Below, one piece after another: positions 16,808 through 26,398 of a DNA stretch of 64,000 nt. The notes under the pieces are model-generated. The model made no database searches and was not told the DNA's origin. It saw nothing but the letters and a program-made list of their open reading frames with translations. Numbering within the stretch: position 1 is the stretch's first letter; each line of letters opens with the position of its first letter. The position numbers and the translations under genes were made by a program. Source of the stretch: Pseudomonas sp. ADAK13 (GTDB lineage: Bacteria; Pseudomonadota; Gammaproteobacteria; Pseudomonadales; Pseudomonadaceae); contig NZ_CP052860.1 of the NCBI RefSeq assembly GCF_012935715.1, forward strand, positions 1,860,001-1,924,000. The letters run 5' to 3'.

Positions 16808-18115
16808 ATGCTGCATTTGTCCCGCCTCACATCGCTGGCCCTGACGATCGCCCTGGTGATCGGCGCGCCTTTGGCATTCGCCGACCAGACCGCCCAGTCA
16901 GCTACGGCCGCGACCACCAAGGCCCCGCTGCCGCTGGACGAGTTGCGCACCTTTGCCGAGGTCATGGACCGGATCAAGGCTGCCTATGTCGAGCCGGTGG
17001 ACGACAAGACCCTGCTGGAAAATGCCATCAAGGGCATGCTCAGCAACCTTGACCCGCACTCCGCCTACCTGGGCCCGGAAGATTTCGCCGAGCTGCAGGA
17101 AAGCACCAGCGGTGAATTCGGTGGCCTGGGCATTGAAGTCGGCGCCGAAGACGGCCAGATCAAAGTGGTCTCGCCAATTGACGACACGCCAGCGTCCAAG
17201 GCCGGGATCCAGGCAGGCGACCTGATCGTCAAGATCAACGGCCAGCCGACCCGCGGCCAGACCATGACCGAAGCCGTCGACAAGATGCGCGGCAAGATCG
17301 GCCAGAAAATCACCCTGACCCTGGTGCGCGACGGCGGCAACCCGTTTGACGTGACCCTGGCGCGCGCGACCATCACGGTCAAGAGCGTGAAAAGCCAGCT
17401 GCTGGAGTCGGGCTACGGTTACATCCGTATCACCCAGTTCCAGGTCAAGACCGGCGACGAAGTGGCCAAGGCCCTGGCCAAGCTGCGTAAAGACAACGGC
17501 AAGAAACTCAGCGGCATCGTGCTCGACCTGCGCAACAACCCGGGCGGTGTGTTGCAGGCAGCGGTGGAAGTGGTCGACCACTTCATCACCAAGGGCCTGA
17601 TCGTCTACACCAAGGGCCGTATCGCCAACTCCGAACTGCGCTTCTCGGCCACCGGCAACGACCTCAGCGAAGGCGTGCCAATGGTTGTGCTGATCAACGG
17701 CGGCAGCGCCTCGGCTTCGGAAATCGTCGCCGGCGCCCTGCAGGACCAGAAACGCGGCGTGCTGATGGGCACCACCAGCTTCGGCAAAGGCTCGGTGCAA
17801 ACCGTGCTGCCGCTGAACAACGAGCGCGCCTTGAAGATCACCACCGCGCTGTACTACACGCCGAATGGCCGCTCGATCCAGGCCCAGGGCATCGTGCCGG
17901 ACATCGAAGTGCGCAAGGCCAAGATCACCAACGAGGCCGACAGCGAGTTCTACAAGGAAGCGGACCTGCAAGGTCACCTGGGCAACGGCAACGGCGGCGC
18001 CGACCAGCCTACCGGCAGCGGCTCGAAAGCCAAGCCGATGCCACAGGACGACGATTACCAGTTGGCCCAGGCGCTGAGCCTGCTCAAGGGCCTGAGCATT
18101 ACGCGCAGCCGTTGA
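16808..18115 (+). CDS. ctpA: Carboxy-terminal processing protease CtpA (S41)
   Basis: A 435-residue periplasmic serine protease. Signal peptide (1-25), PDZ domain at about 105-185 (GGLGIEVG ... DLIVKINGQPTRG), and the S41 catalytic domain with nucleophile Ser302 in GGSASASEIV and general base Lys327 in TSFGKGSVQ; both positions equal those reported for P. aeruginosa CtpA, which degrades murein hydrolases with the adaptor LbcA. The ATG at 16808 is chosen for the signal peptide; the open frame upstream overlaps envC. Follows envC on the same strand, so the two probably share a transcript that balances septal hydrolase activity. Confidence 0.97.
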   Translation: MLHLSRLTSLALTIALVIGAPLAFADQTAQSATAATTKAPLPLDELRTFAEVMDRIKAAYVEPVDDKTLLENAIKGMLSNLDPHSAYLGPEDFAELQESTSGEFGGLGIEVGAEDGQIKVVSPIDDTPASKAGIQAGDLIVKINGQPTRGQTMTEAVDKMRGKIGQKITLTLVRDGGNPFDVTLARATITVKSVKSQLLESGYGYIRITQFQVKTGDEVAKALAKLRKDNGKKLSGIVLDLRNNPGGVLQAAVEVVDHFITKGLIVYTKGRIANSELRFSATGNDLSEGVPMVVLINGGSASASEIVAGALQDQKRGVLMGTTSFGKGSVQTVLPLNNERALKITTALYYTPNGRSIQAQGIVPDIEVRKAKITNEADSEFYKEADLQGHLGNGNGGADQPTGSGSKAKPMPQDDDYQLAQALSLLKGLSITRSR

Positions 18116-18116
18116 T

Positions 18117-18899
18117 ATGCGTCGTGGCCTGATCCTCGCTTTGCTGTGCTGTCTGGCGGGAGTTGCCCAAGGCAACCCCGCCAGTACTGCCCCCGCTGAA
18201 CACAAAGCCTACCTGACCCTGATCATCGACGACCTCGGGCAAAACCTGCCCCGGGATCGTCGCGTGCTCGCCCTGCCCGGCCCTGTGACTACGGCGATCA
18301 TGCCCGACACACCCCACGCCGCCGAATTTGCCCGTGAAGCCCACAAGGCCGGCAAGATCGTCATCCTGCACATGCCCATGGACCCGGCCACCGGCCCATT
18401 CGCGTGGCACCCTGACCTGCCCATCGAAGAGCTGGGCAAACGCCTGGACGCCGCCTTCAAGGCTGTACCCTACACCGCCGGCATCAACAACCACATGGGC
18501 AGCCGCATGACAGCGCAGCCCGAGGCCATGGCCTGGCTGATGGGTGAATTGCAGCGGCGCCACAAGTTCTTCGTCGACAGCCGCACCAGCGCCAAGACCG
18601 TGGCGGCAGCCGAAGCGCAGAAAATCGGCCTGGCCAGCGTTTCGCGGGATGTGTTCCTCGATGACGAACGCACCGAAGCGGCCATCACCACCCAACTGCA
18701 AACCGCGATCAAGCTGGCCCACAAACAGGGTTCGGCCGTGATGATCGGCCACCCTTATCCACAGACGCTGGCGGTGCTGGAACGCGAGTTGCCCAAGCTC
18801 AAGGCCCAGGGCATCGAGTGGATCGATATCAAGTTGATGATCAGCCTGCGCAGCAATCGCGCGATGGCTGGGCACGGCAAAGACGGCACGTATCGCTGA
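18117..18899 (+). CDS. yibQ: Divergent polysaccharide deacetylase family protein (YibQ)
   Basis: A 260-residue periplasmic protein of the divergent polysaccharide deacetylase (DUF610) family. Signal peptide MRRGLILALLCCLAGVAQG, then the fold markers LTLIIDDLGQN (about 40-50), VILHMPMDP, and NNHMGSRMT. The paired aspartates and the HMPM and NHMG histidine motifs suggest a metal site, but substrate and activity are not established. It starts one base after the ctpA stop, so it belongs to the envC-ctpA-yibQ unit. Confidence 0.9.
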   Translation: MRRGLILALLCCLAGVAQGNPASTAPAEHKAYLTLIIDDLGQNLPRDRRVLALPGPVTTAIMPDTPHAAEFAREAHKAGKIVILHMPMDPATGPFAWHPDLPIEELGKRLDAAFKAVPYTAGINNHMGSRMTAQPEAMAWLMGELQRRHKFFVDSRTSAKTVAAAEAQKIGLASVSRDVFLDDERTEAAITTQLQTAIKLAHKQGSAVMIGHPYPQTLAVLERELPKLKAQGIEWIDIKLMISLRSNRAMAGHGKDGTYR

Positions 18900-19032
18900 C
18901 CCCGTGACGCCTGGCCACCGCTCTATATAGCTACCGCTTTGCGCCTCCCGTTTTATTCAATAGTTGCAGCGCAGCCAAACAGGCCATGCCGACGCAGGCC
19001 TGCAACTTTTTATAAAATTGGGAAGATAAACC

Positions 19033-20334
19033 ATGCAGCCCATACGCTTTAAAGACCTGCTGATCAATTTCACCACAGAGTTCGATCTGCTCTGGAGCGC
19101 CAAAGACTCAGGCGCCGATAACGCCGCCACGTTTTGGCGCCCCAACACAACGGCCGACTCGCTGAACAGCTTTTCTTCACTGGGTGACGTCGTCGCCAGC
19201 GACTATCGCACGATCAATAACCGAAAATTCGTTGCCGTGGTCAGCGAGGCAGACCCCGTGAACGGTACCGCCCTTCGGGCGCCGGTGGGCTTTAACCTGA
19301 TCTGGAAAAATTCCGGCAAGAAGACCCGCTCCGAGTTTTCCGTATGGAAACCGGTGCCTCCCGAAGGGTATGTGGCCATGGGAATGGCCTGCTGCATCGG
19401 TTATGACAAACCCACACTGAATGCGGTGCGCTGCGTCAGGGCGGATCTGGCGGTCGATGCCTATATTGGCAATGCGATATGGAACGACAAGGGCAGCGGC
19501 GCTCGCATGGACTTCAGTGCGTGGGACGTTCACACCCCCGACGTCGAGCCTGAGGCAGCCTATATCGCCACCGGCACCTTTTACGGAACTGGCGGATGGA
19601 CCCGGCCGTCTTTTGGTGCCAGGCCCTACGCCCTGCGCATGGAACTGGCCTGCCAGGAAAGCACTCTGCCTGCGCCACCCGCGCCGTTTGCTTCGGTGGA
19701 AACGGAGCCGTCTCCCACTGTCTGCGAGTTGCCATGGTTCGCCGTAAAGGACAGCAACCTCACGCCGTTTGAACAACTGCATCACTCGCCACGCTATCGA
19801 CTGGAAAGAACCGACCGGTATCTCTCTGTCGGCCTTGGGCAAAACACAACGCCCCAGGGCAAAACGTTCAACTGGACGGCACACAAGGGCGAAGCCGGTG
19901 ACAACTCCATCGACTTTACAGCGGTGACGGGCATTCAGCTGGCGTATGAATGGTCATCGACGGCCCGCCCGGTGATGTTTTCTGCGCACTTGAGCAATTC
20001 CTTCACCCATACCACGCAATCGGCCAAGGGCTGGGGCACTTCGACGCCGCTGGAAGTCGCGGCCTATGTGCCGGCAAACCAGACCATCGCCGCCTACGTC
20101 ATCCGCAGCGAATATAAGCTGTATCGACAGGACGGCAGCCAGTTGGCGGCCACCGTCAGCTACACCAACGGCGACACTGTGTACTTCAGCGAATCATCTG
20201 CATCGATACCTGAAGGCAACGAACAGGCGCCCGTCCTGGCCCTGCCCGTTGAGCCAGTGCCTGCGCTGCCTTCAGTCGAACCGGCGTTAGAGATAACGCC
20301 CCATGATGTCATCGACAACGCCCTCGTCCCGTAA
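19033..20334 (+). CDS. Vps62-domain protein with a possible beta-pore-like C-terminal half
   Basis: A 433-residue protein. Residues 10-210 carry a Vps62/DUF946-type repeat, with FDLLWSAKDSGA and DNAATFWRP, LIWKNSGKKTRSEFSVWKP, then PPEGYVAMGM, and AIWNDKGSGARMDFSAW. After a Pro-rich linker (about 225-240), residues 255-395 are Ser/Thr-rich alternating strands ending in VPANQTIAAYVIRSEYKLYR, a layout seen in aerolysin/MTX-type pore formers; this second reading is inference from pattern only. No signal peptide. The gene stands alone, preceded by 133 bp of AT-richer DNA, and its last 48 bp overlap the end of the convergent binding-protein gene. Role unknown; a secreted or released toxin-like protein is one possibility. 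Confidence 0.7.
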   Translation: MQPIRFKDLLINFTTEFDLLWSAKDSGADNAATFWRPNTTADSLNSFSSLGDVVASDYRTINNRKFVAVVSEADPVNGTALRAPVGFNLIWKNSGKKTRSEFSVWKPVPPEGYVAMGMACCIGYDKPTLNAVRCVRADLAVDAYIGNAIWNDKGSGARMDFSAWDVHTPDVEPEAAYIATGTFYGTGGWTRPSFGARPYALRMELACQESTLPAPPAPFASVETEPSPTVCELPWFAVKDSNLTPFEQLHHSPRYRLERTDRYLSVGLGQNTTPQGKTFNWTAHKGEAGDNSIDFTAVTGIQLAYEWSSTARPVMFSAHLSNSFTHTTQSAKGWGTSTPLEVAAYVPANQTIAAYVIRSEYKLYRQDGSQLAATVSYTNGDTVYFSESSASIPEGNEQAPVLALPVEPVPALPSVEPALEITPHDVIDNALVP

Positions 20335-21045
20335 CTGATCCAGTGCCTTCTGAAGCTTGGCCACCACTTCATCCGGCACATTTTTGTTCAGTGCCAGGTA
20401 CAGCTCGGCGCTATTGAAACGCAGCACGGTCTTGAGCCCTGTCACCCCGACCTGGCGCGCCAGGTAACGGCCCGCCGGGTCACCGGTGGCCCACAGGTCG
20501 ATCTGGCCCTCCAGCAGTTTTTGCGCGTTGTCCTGGTCGCGTAGCACGATCACCGGTTTGAGGCCTTGCTTTTCAAGGGTCTCGGCAATGGCATCGCCCT
20601 TGTAGGCGCCGATTTTGTAGCGACGGGCCTGCTCAAGGTCGGTCAACTGGATCTTGCTGTCAGCCTTGGCCAGCAGCACCCAATCGTCCGGGCCGATGGG
20701 GCCGACCCATTTGAACAGTGCCTCACGGTCCGGCAGGCGCGCCATCACGAACACGCCGTAGCCGGGTTTTTCCAGGGCGAGTTTGTAGATCCGCTCCCAA
20801 GGGAAGCGCAGGGTCAAGTTGTAGGAGATGCCGGCACGCTGGAAGGTCTCGCGAACAATGTCCACGGCGATGCCTTCGATGTTCTCTTCCTTGGCGAAGT
20901 TCTTGCCGTTTTTCGCCATGTTGTACGGCGGGAAGTTCTCCGTCAGCAACACCAGGGAAGCACTGTCAGTCGGTTCGTCGGCGTGGGCTGAGCCCGCCAA
21001 AAGAATGGAGGTACTGGCGAGGGCGAGCAGCAGGTCTTTGAACAT
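20287..21045 (-). CDS. Periplasmic substrate-binding protein (family 3)
   Basis: A 252-residue secreted binding protein of the amino-acid/ABC family 3 type. Signal peptide MFKDLLLALASTSILLAGSAHA, then two lobes with LTENFPPYNM, GIAVDIVRETFQRAG and YKIGAYKGDAIAETL. No permease or ATPase gene is beside it, so it is an orphan; such stand-alone members are often linked to signalling or share a transporter elsewhere. The ATG at 21045 is chosen for the signal peptide; the frame extends upstream without conservation. The 3' end overlaps the Vps62-domain gene by 48 bp. It follows hisF on the same strand after 66 bp and might be co-transcribed. Confidence 0.88.
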   Translation of the reverse strand: MFKDLLLALASTSILLAGSAHADEPTDSASLVLLTENFPPYNMAKNGKNFAKEENIEGIAVDIVRETFQRAGISYNLTLRFPWERIYKLALEKPGYGVFVMARLPDREALFKWVGPIGPDDWVLLAKADSKIQLTDLEQARRYKIGAYKGDAIAETLEKQGLKPVIVLRDQDNAQKLLEGQIDLWATGDPAGRYLARQVGVTGLKTVLRFNSAELYLALNKNVPDEVVAKLQKALDQLRDEGVVDDIMGRYL

Positions 21046-21111
21046 GAAAGTTACCGGAATCCATGGCAAGCCCAGAGAGTGCCGCGAGCCTGCCATGGTG
21101 TCCAGTGACGT

Positions 21112-21882
21112 TTAGCGTACGACGATACCGCGTGCCGCCATGTAGGCCTTGGCCTCGGGAACGGTGTATTCGCCGAAGTGGAAAATACTCGCCGCCAGCA
21201 CCGCGCTGGCGTGGCCTTCGATCACGCCGTCGGCCAGGTGCTGCAGGTTGCCGACGCCACCGGAAGCGATTACCGGGATGCCCAGGGCATCGCTGATGGC
21301 GCGGGTCACGCCCAGGTCGAAGCCGTTTTTCATGCCGTCCTGGTCCATGCTGGTCAGCAGGATTTCACCGGCGCCCAGGGCTTCCATCTTCATCGCCCAC
21401 TGCACCGCATCCAGCCCGGTTGGCTTGCGCCCGCCGTGGGTGAAGATCTCCCAGCGCGGGGTTTCACCCGGGCCGGAAACTTTCTTGGCGTCGATGGCCA
21501 CCACGATGCATTGCGAGCCGAAGTGCTGCGCGGCTTCACCGACAAACTCCGGGTTGAACACAGCGGCAGTGTTGATCGAGACCTTGTCTGCACCGGCGTT
21601 CAGCAGGTTGCGGATGTCCTGCACGGTGCGCACGCCGCCGCCCACGGTCAGCGGGATAAACACCTGGCTGGCCATGCGCTCGACGGTATGCAGCGTGGTG
21701 TCGCGACCGTCGACGCTGGCGGTGATGTCGAGAAAGGTAATCTCGTCAGCACCCTGTTCGTCGTAGCGACGGGCGATCTCAACCGGGTCGCCGGCGTCGC
21801 GGATGTTCTCGAACTTGACGCCCTTGACCACGCGACCGTTGTCGACGTCCAGGCAAGGGATGATGCGTTTGGCCAGCGCCAT
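21112..21882 (-). CDS. hisF: Imidazole glycerol phosphate synthase, cyclase subunit HisF
   Basis: A 256-residue (beta-alpha)8 barrel that closes the imidazole ring in histidine synthesis using ammonia channelled from HisH, releasing AICAR. Begins [21 protein letters not shown] with the catalytic Asp in CLDVD; the second phosphate loop is [13 protein letters not shown]. The second catalytic Asp is in [13 protein letters not shown]. Nine bases separate it from hisA upstream. Last gene of the hisB-hisH-DUF2164-hisA-hisF cluster. Confidence 0.99.
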   Translation of the reverse strand: MALAKRIIPCLDVDNGRVVKGVKFENIRDAGDPVEIARRYDEQGADEITFLDITASVDGRDTTLHTVERMASQVFIPLTVGGGVRTVQDIRNLLNAGADKVSINTAAVFNPEFVGEAAQHFGSQCIVVAIDAKKVSGPGETPRWEIFTHGGRKPTGLDAVQWAMKMEALGAGEILLTSMDQDGMKNGFDLGVTRAISDALGIPVIASGGVGNLQHLADGVIEGHASAVLAASIFHFGEYTVPEAKAYMAARGIVVR

Positions 21883-21891
21883 GGTCAGTCC

Positions 21892-22629
21892 TCAGCCTTT
21901 GTAGGCGTCGCAGTAAGCCTGGGCTTCAGCAACGTCCAGGGTGCCTTCATAGATCGCGCGGCCGGTGATGGCGCCGATGATCCCTGGCGCCTTCGCGTCC
22001 AGCAGCGACTTGATGTCGCCCAGGTTGTGGATACCGCCGGAAGCGATCACCGGGATCTTCGTGGCGGCAGCCAACGCAGCGGTGAACGGTACATTGCAGC
22101 CCTGCATCATGCCGTCTTTGGCGATATCGGTATAAACGATGGCGGAGACACCGTCGGCTTCAAACTGCTTGGCCAGGTCAATCACTTGAACGGTGCTGAT
22201 CTCGGCCCAGCCATCGGTGGCGACGAAACCGTCTTTGGCGTCCAGGCCCACGATCACCTTGCCAGGGAATGCACGGCAGGCTTCGGCAACGAAGGCCGGG
22301 TCTTTGACCGCCTTGGTGCCGATGATCACGTAGCTCACGCCCGCTTTCACGTAGTGCTCGATGGTTTCCAGGGAACGGATGCCGCCGCCGATCTGGATCG
22401 GCAGGTTCGGGTAGCGCTTGGCGATCGCAGTGACGACTTCACCGTTGACCGGCTGGCCTTCGAACGCACCGTTCAGGTCCACCAGATGCAGACGACGGCA
22501 ACCGCCTTCTACCCACTTGGCAGCCATGCTCACCGGGTCATCGGAGAACACCGTGGAATCTTCCATGCGGCCCTGGCGCAGACGTACGCAGGCGCCGTCC
22601 TTGAGATCGATAGCGGGAATAATCAGCAT
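21892..22629 (-). CDS. hisA: Phosphoribosylformimino-5-aminoimidazole carboxamide ribotide isomerase HisA
   Basis: A 245-residue (beta-alpha)8 barrel isomerising ProFAR to PRFAR. The opening [16 protein letters not shown] carries the catalytic Asp; [27 protein letters not shown] with the second Asp, and [13 protein letters not shown] mark the paired phosphate sites. Paralogue of HisF next door. 39 bp after the DUF2164 gene. Confidence 0.99.
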   Translation of the reverse strand: MLIIPAIDLKDGACVRLRQGRMEDSTVFSDDPVSMAAKWVEGGCRRLHLVDLNGAFEGQPVNGEVVTAIAKRYPNLPIQIGGGIRSLETIEHYVKAGVSYVIIGTKAVKDPAFVAEACRAFPGKVIVGLDAKDGFVATDGWAEISTVQVIDLAKQFEADGVSAIVYTDIAKDGMMQGCNVPFTAALAAATKIPVIASGGIHNLGDIKSLLDAKAPGIIGAITGRAIYEGTLDVAEAQAYCDAYKG

Positions 22630-22668
22630 CTGGCAAACCTTATTCGATATTCAGCGTTGCTCGGGAAA

Positions 22669-22926
22669 TCAGGGTTTCTCGAGCGCCCACAAGTCGCTTT
22701 CGATGCTTTCGAACCTTTCTTTAAGGTGCGTCTGCACATCGAAAATCGCCCTGTTGTAATAGTGCGGAGCAATTTCAGTGGTGAACAGTTCGAGGATTTC
22801 TGCGACCTCGAACGAGCCGAGCTTGAGCTCGAAGCGGTCTTCCATGAAACGCTTGATCTTGTCGGTGGCCTCACTCTCCTGCTGGGGAGTGAGGTTCAAG
22901 ATCGGCGGCTTGACCTTCTTGGCCAT
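22669..22926 (-). CDS. DUF2164 family protein inside the his cluster
   Basis: An 85-residue basic-then-acidic helical protein of the DUF2164 family, function unknown. Markers are LTPQQESEATDKIKRFMEDRF, then ELKLGSFEVAEILELF and the end YNRAIFDVQ with ESDLWALEKP. Its ATG (22926) overlaps the hisH stop as TAATG, so it is translationally coupled to hisH. The same placement is common in Pseudomonas his loci. The ATG at 22926 is preferred over a longer frame (22944) that would overlap hisH. Confidence 0.88.
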   Translation of the reverse strand: MAKKVKPPILNLTPQQESEATDKIKRFMEDRFELKLGSFEVAEILELFTTEIAPHYYNRAIFDVQTHLKERFESIESDLWALEKP

Positions 22927-23564
22927 TACCAGCGCCCGTCCCACGCGGCGAAGTTCTGCAGCAATTGCAGGCCATGGGTATGGCTCTTCTCCGGGTGGAA
23001 CTGCACGGCAAAGCGCGAACCGTCGGCCAGGGCCGCGGCGAAGTCGACGCCATAGTGCCCGCCACCCACCACCTGGCGCGGGTTACCGGCGGCGATGTAG
23101 TAGCTGTGCACGAAGTAGAAACGCGCCAGGTCCGGCACTTCGTGCCACAGCGGGTGATCCACGGTCTGGCGCACTTCGTTCCAGCCCATGTGCGGCACCT
23201 TCAGGTGCTCGCCGTCTTCGTGCAGGTCCTTGCCGAAAAACTTCACCTGACCCGGGAACAGACCGATGCAGTCGACGCCTTCGTTCTCTTCACTGCTGTC
23301 GAGCAAGGCTTGCATGCCCACGCAGATGCCGAGGAACGGCCGGTCCTGGCTGACTTCACGCACCAGGCTGTCGAAGCCCAGGCGGCGAATCTCGGCCATG
23401 CAGTCGCGAATCGCACCCACACCCGGGAACACCACCCGGTCGGCTTCGCGAATCACGTCGGCATCGCTGGTGATCAGCACCTTGCCGGCACCTACGTGTT
23501 CGAGGGCCTTGGCCACCGAGTGCAGGTTACCCATGCCGTAATCGATAACCGCGACCGTCTGCAT
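22926..23564 (-). CDS. hisH: Imidazole glycerol phosphate synthase, glutaminase subunit HisH
   Basis: A 212-residue class I glutamine amidotransferase supplying ammonia to HisF. The nucleophile Cys is in [11 protein letters not shown] (about residue 82) and the His-Glu pair of the triad in VQFHPEKS. Starts [17 protein letters not shown]. Its start overlaps the hisB stop as TAATG and its stop overlaps the next gene the same way, so hisB-hisH-DUF2164 form a tightly coupled run. Confidence 0.99.
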   Translation of the reverse strand: MQTVAVIDYGMGNLHSVAKALEHVGAGKVLITSDADVIREADRVVFPGVGAIRDCMAEIRRLGFDSLVREVSQDRPFLGICVGMQALLDSSEENEGVDCIGLFPGQVKFFGKDLHEDGEHLKVPHMGWNEVRQTVDHPLWHEVPDLARFYFVHSYYIAAGNPRQVVGGGHYGVDFAAALADGSRFAVQFHPEKSHTHGLQLLQNFAAWDGRW

Positions 23565-24157
23565 TACAGAACGCCCTTGGTCGACGGCATTTGCCCGGCC
23601 ATGCGGTCATCCAGCTCCACGGCCATGCGCAGGGCGCGACCGAAGGCCTTGAACACGGTCTCGATCTGGTGGTGGGTATTGGTGCCACGCAGGTTGTCGA
23701 TGTGCAGGCTGACCAGGGCGTGGTTGACGAAGCCCTGGAAGAATTCCTGGAACAGGTCGACGTCAAAGCCGCCGACGGTGGCGCGGGTGTACGGCACGTG
23801 CATCTGCAGGCCCGGGCGGCCGGAGAAGTCGATGACCACACGCGACAGTGCTTCATCCAGCGGGACGTAGGCGTGGCCGTAGCGACGGATGCCTTTCTTG
23901 TCGCCGATGGCTTTGGCAAATGCCTGGCCCAACGTGATACCGACGTCTTCCACCGTGTGGTGGTCGTCGATATGCAGGTCGCCCTTGCTGACGATATCCA
24001 GGTCGATCAGCCCGTGACGGGCGATCTGGTCCAGCATGTGCTCAAGAAAAGGTACACCGATATCAAATCGGGCCTTTCCGGTGCCATCCAGGTTAATCGA
24101 GGCTTTGATCTGGGTTTCCAGAGTATCGCGCTCGACGGACGCCTTACGTTCGGCCAT
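23564..24157 (-). CDS. hisB: Imidazoleglycerol-phosphate dehydratase HisB
   Basis: A 197-residue manganese dehydratase forming imidazole acetol phosphate. The two internal metal-binding repeats appear as [12 protein letters not shown] with [10 protein letters not shown], and [15 protein letters not shown] with [17 protein letters not shown]. It lacks the phosphatase domain of the enterobacterial fusion. The ATG at 24157 gives the standard [12 protein letters not shown] start. First gene of the cluster. Confidence 0.99.
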   Translation of the reverse strand: MAERKASVERDTLETQIKASINLDGTGKARFDIGVPFLEHMLDQIARHGLIDLDIVSKGDLHIDDHHTVEDVGITLGQAFAKAIGDKKGIRRYGHAYVPLDEALSRVVIDFSGRPGLQMHVPYTRATVGGFDVDLFQEFFQGFVNHALVSLHIDNLRGTNTHHQIETVFKAFGRALRMAVELDDRMAGQMPSTKGVL

Positions 24158-24275
24158 CACCAGCTCCGCAAAATCATTGGGCGAAAAAGGCAGCCATTAT
24201 AGGGGCGCGGGCGCTAAACAGAAACATCGGAGGGGATAAGACTGATGGAGTGTCGAGGATAGACATGTCAGTACA

Positions 24276-24400
24276 AGTGTGGGAGCAGCTTTGTGTGGGA
24301 GCGGGCTTGCTCGCGAAAGCGGTGTGTCAGCCAAACATGGGCTGACTGATCCATCGCATTCGCGAGCAAGCCCGCTCCCACACAAGCGCGCTCCCACAAG
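24276..24400. repeat. Extended (nested) REPIN
   Basis: A 125-bp two-shell inverted element between hisB and the OFA transporter. Inner arms GTGGGAGCGGGCTTGCTCGC and GCGAGCAAGCCCGCTCCCAC; outer arms TGTGGGAGCAGCTTTG and CAAGCGCGCTCCCACA. Centre carries a further short inverted pair (TCAGCC...GGCTGA). Confidence 0.88.
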
Positions 24401-24412
24401 GGTTACGCGGTG

Positions 24413-26074
24413 TTAGTGGAACAGTACTGCGGTTTTCTGCAGGGTGACCCACACGCCCCACGCCAGCGGAATACCCACCACCAGCCAGGCGGCTACCGCC
24501 AGCGGCACGCTGCCGGAGGAGGCTTTCCATTCCAGCACGGTGCTGGAATCGGCGCCCTTGTCGTGGCCCAGCGCCTGTTCGGCAGCCAGTTCCGCGTCGG
24601 TCATGAAGTACTTGTCTGCCACCGGCCGTACCAGCAGGTTGCAGATAAAGCCCAGCACCAGCAGGCCGGCGAGGATGTACAAGGTGATGTCGTAGGCGGC
24701 AGCGCGTTCAACGCCGATGCTCAACTGATACTCACGCAGGTAGTTCACCAGCACCGGACCCAACACGCCCGCCGCCGCCCATGCCGTCAGCAGACGACCG
24801 TGGATCGCACCCACCATTTGCGTACCGAACAGGTCCGCCAGGTAAGCCGGTACCGTCGCAAAACCACCGCCGTACATCGACAGGATGATGCAGAACGCGG
24901 CCACGAACAGCGCAACGTTGCCCAGGTGACCGAGGTTCGGGATCAATGCGTACAGGGCAAAGCCCAGGGCGAAGAACACGAAATAGGTGTTTTTACGGCC
25001 CAGGTAGTCGGAGAACGACGCCCAGAAGAACCGGCCACCGATGTTGAACAGGCTCAACAGACCGGTAAAGCCGGCGGCGATGGCCGCGATGGAAGCCAGT
25101 TGACCGGCATCCAGTTGGCCAAACGTCAGGCCGTTACCCAGCAACTTGCCGCCGAACACTTCCTGCAGCAGCGGCGAAGCCATGCCGAGGATGCCGATAC
25201 CGGCAGACACGTTCAGGCACAGCACCAGCCACACCAGGCGGAATTGCGGGGTTTTCCAGGCCACGTTCACGTGCACGTGACGGTGGGTGATCATCGCGTT
25301 GCTGGCTTTCTTCGCCGGGGCAGTCCAGCCCTCGGGCTTCCAGCCGGTTGGCGGAACGCGGTAGGACAAGGCGCCGCCAATCATGAACACGAAGTAGATC
25401 ACCGCCATGACCACGAAGCTCTGCCACACGCCAACGCTGGTCGGCGAGGCAAAGTGGCCCATCAGCGCGGCCGCCAACGGGGCGCCAACCATCGCGCCGC
25501 CGCCGAAGCCCATGATCGCCATGCCGGTAGCCATGCCGCGCTTGTCCGGGAACCACTTGATCAGGGTCGACACCGGCGAGATGTAGCCCAGGCCCAGGCC
25601 GATACCGCCAATGACCCCGGAGCCGATCCACATCAGCCAGATCTGGTGGGTATAAATCCCCAATGCCGAGATCAGCAGGCCGCCACACCAGCACAAGGCC
25701 GACACGACACCAGCCTTACGTGGCCCGGCATGTTCCAGCCAGCCGCCCCAGATCGCTGCCGAGCAGCCCAGGAAGATGAAGAACAGGGTGTAGATCCAGC
25801 CCAGCATGGAGATGGGCCAGTCGCATTGGGACGAGAAGACCTGGCTGATAAAGCTCATGTCCGGCGCGCAGGCGACCGGTGCGGTGATGCCCAGTGCCTT
25901 GGACAGCGGCAACCAGAACACCGAGAAGCCATAAGCCATGCCGATGCACAAGTGGATGGCCAGGGCGGCCGGTGGTACCAGCCAACGGTTGAACCCGGGC
26001 TTGGCGATAATGCGCTCCTTGGACAGGAACGCAGGCTGTGCGGCGGTATGGCCTGCCGCAGTGCTAGTGCTCAT
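24413..26074 (-). CDS. OFA-family major facilitator transporter
   Basis: A 553-residue inner-membrane transporter of the oxalate/formate antiporter family within the MFS. About twelve hydrophobic helices are visible, starting WLVPPAALAIHLCIGMAYGF (residues 31-50), with the MFS loop WFPDKRGMATGMAIMG between helices 4 and 5 and a cytoplasmic-facing loop of about 70 residues in the middle. It is longer than OxlT because of an extended loop after helix 1 with CAPD and SQCD and a C-terminal tail. Family members move small mono- or dicarboxylates; the substrate here cannot be told. No neighbouring catabolic gene. Confidence 0.87.
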   Translation of the reverse strand: MSTSTAAGHTAAQPAFLSKERIIAKPGFNRWLVPPAALAIHLCIGMAYGFSVFWLPLSKALGITAPVACAPDMSFISQVFSSQCDWPISMLGWIYTLFFIFLGCSAAIWGGWLEHAGPRKAGVVSALCWCGGLLISALGIYTHQIWLMWIGSGVIGGIGLGLGYISPVSTLIKWFPDKRGMATGMAIMGFGGGAMVGAPLAAALMGHFASPTSVGVWQSFVVMAVIYFVFMIGGALSYRVPPTGWKPEGWTAPAKKASNAMITHRHVHVNVAWKTPQFRLVWLVLCLNVSAGIGILGMASPLLQEVFGGKLLGNGLTFGQLDAGQLASIAAIAAGFTGLLSLFNIGGRFFWASFSDYLGRKNTYFVFFALGFALYALIPNLGHLGNVALFVAAFCIILSMYGGGFATVPAYLADLFGTQMVGAIHGRLLTAWAAAGVLGPVLVNYLREYQLSIGVERAAAYDITLYILAGLLVLGFICNLLVRPVADKYFMTDAELAAEQALGHDKGADSSTVLEWKASSGSVPLAVAAWLVVGIPLAWGVWVTLQKTAVLFH

Positions 26075-26398
26075 TGGTGTTTCCCCCAGTTATTAGTATG
26101 TGTCCGTCAGGCACTCTCTCCCTCGGCCTTACACGCAAGGCGTGGCCGTTTTGTTGAGTAAAGCTCCTTTTTGACGCGACGTTTAGCCGCAGAAGGCGGA
26201 CGAACAGGCGAAGATTAGCATCTGTGGATGACAGAAAAACCAAACTGATATCACCTTTTTCGGGATATCTGATTTGTCTGGCGCCAAAATTCCGTTTTCC
26301 GGCCTCTAGATACAATGTAACTATCCGCGAACTGACGTAAGCCTTCGGGCGTTATACTCTGCGGCTAAATTTTGAAATCGACATACAAGGACTCGCCC
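26075..26398. other. Divergent control region, OFA transporter / asmA
   Basis: 324 bp without a gene. For asmA a TATACT (26353-26358) is a good -10, with CTGACG 15 bp upstream as a weak -35. An AT-richer block lies at 26225-26320. I see no clear promoter on the transporter side. Confidence 0.45.
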
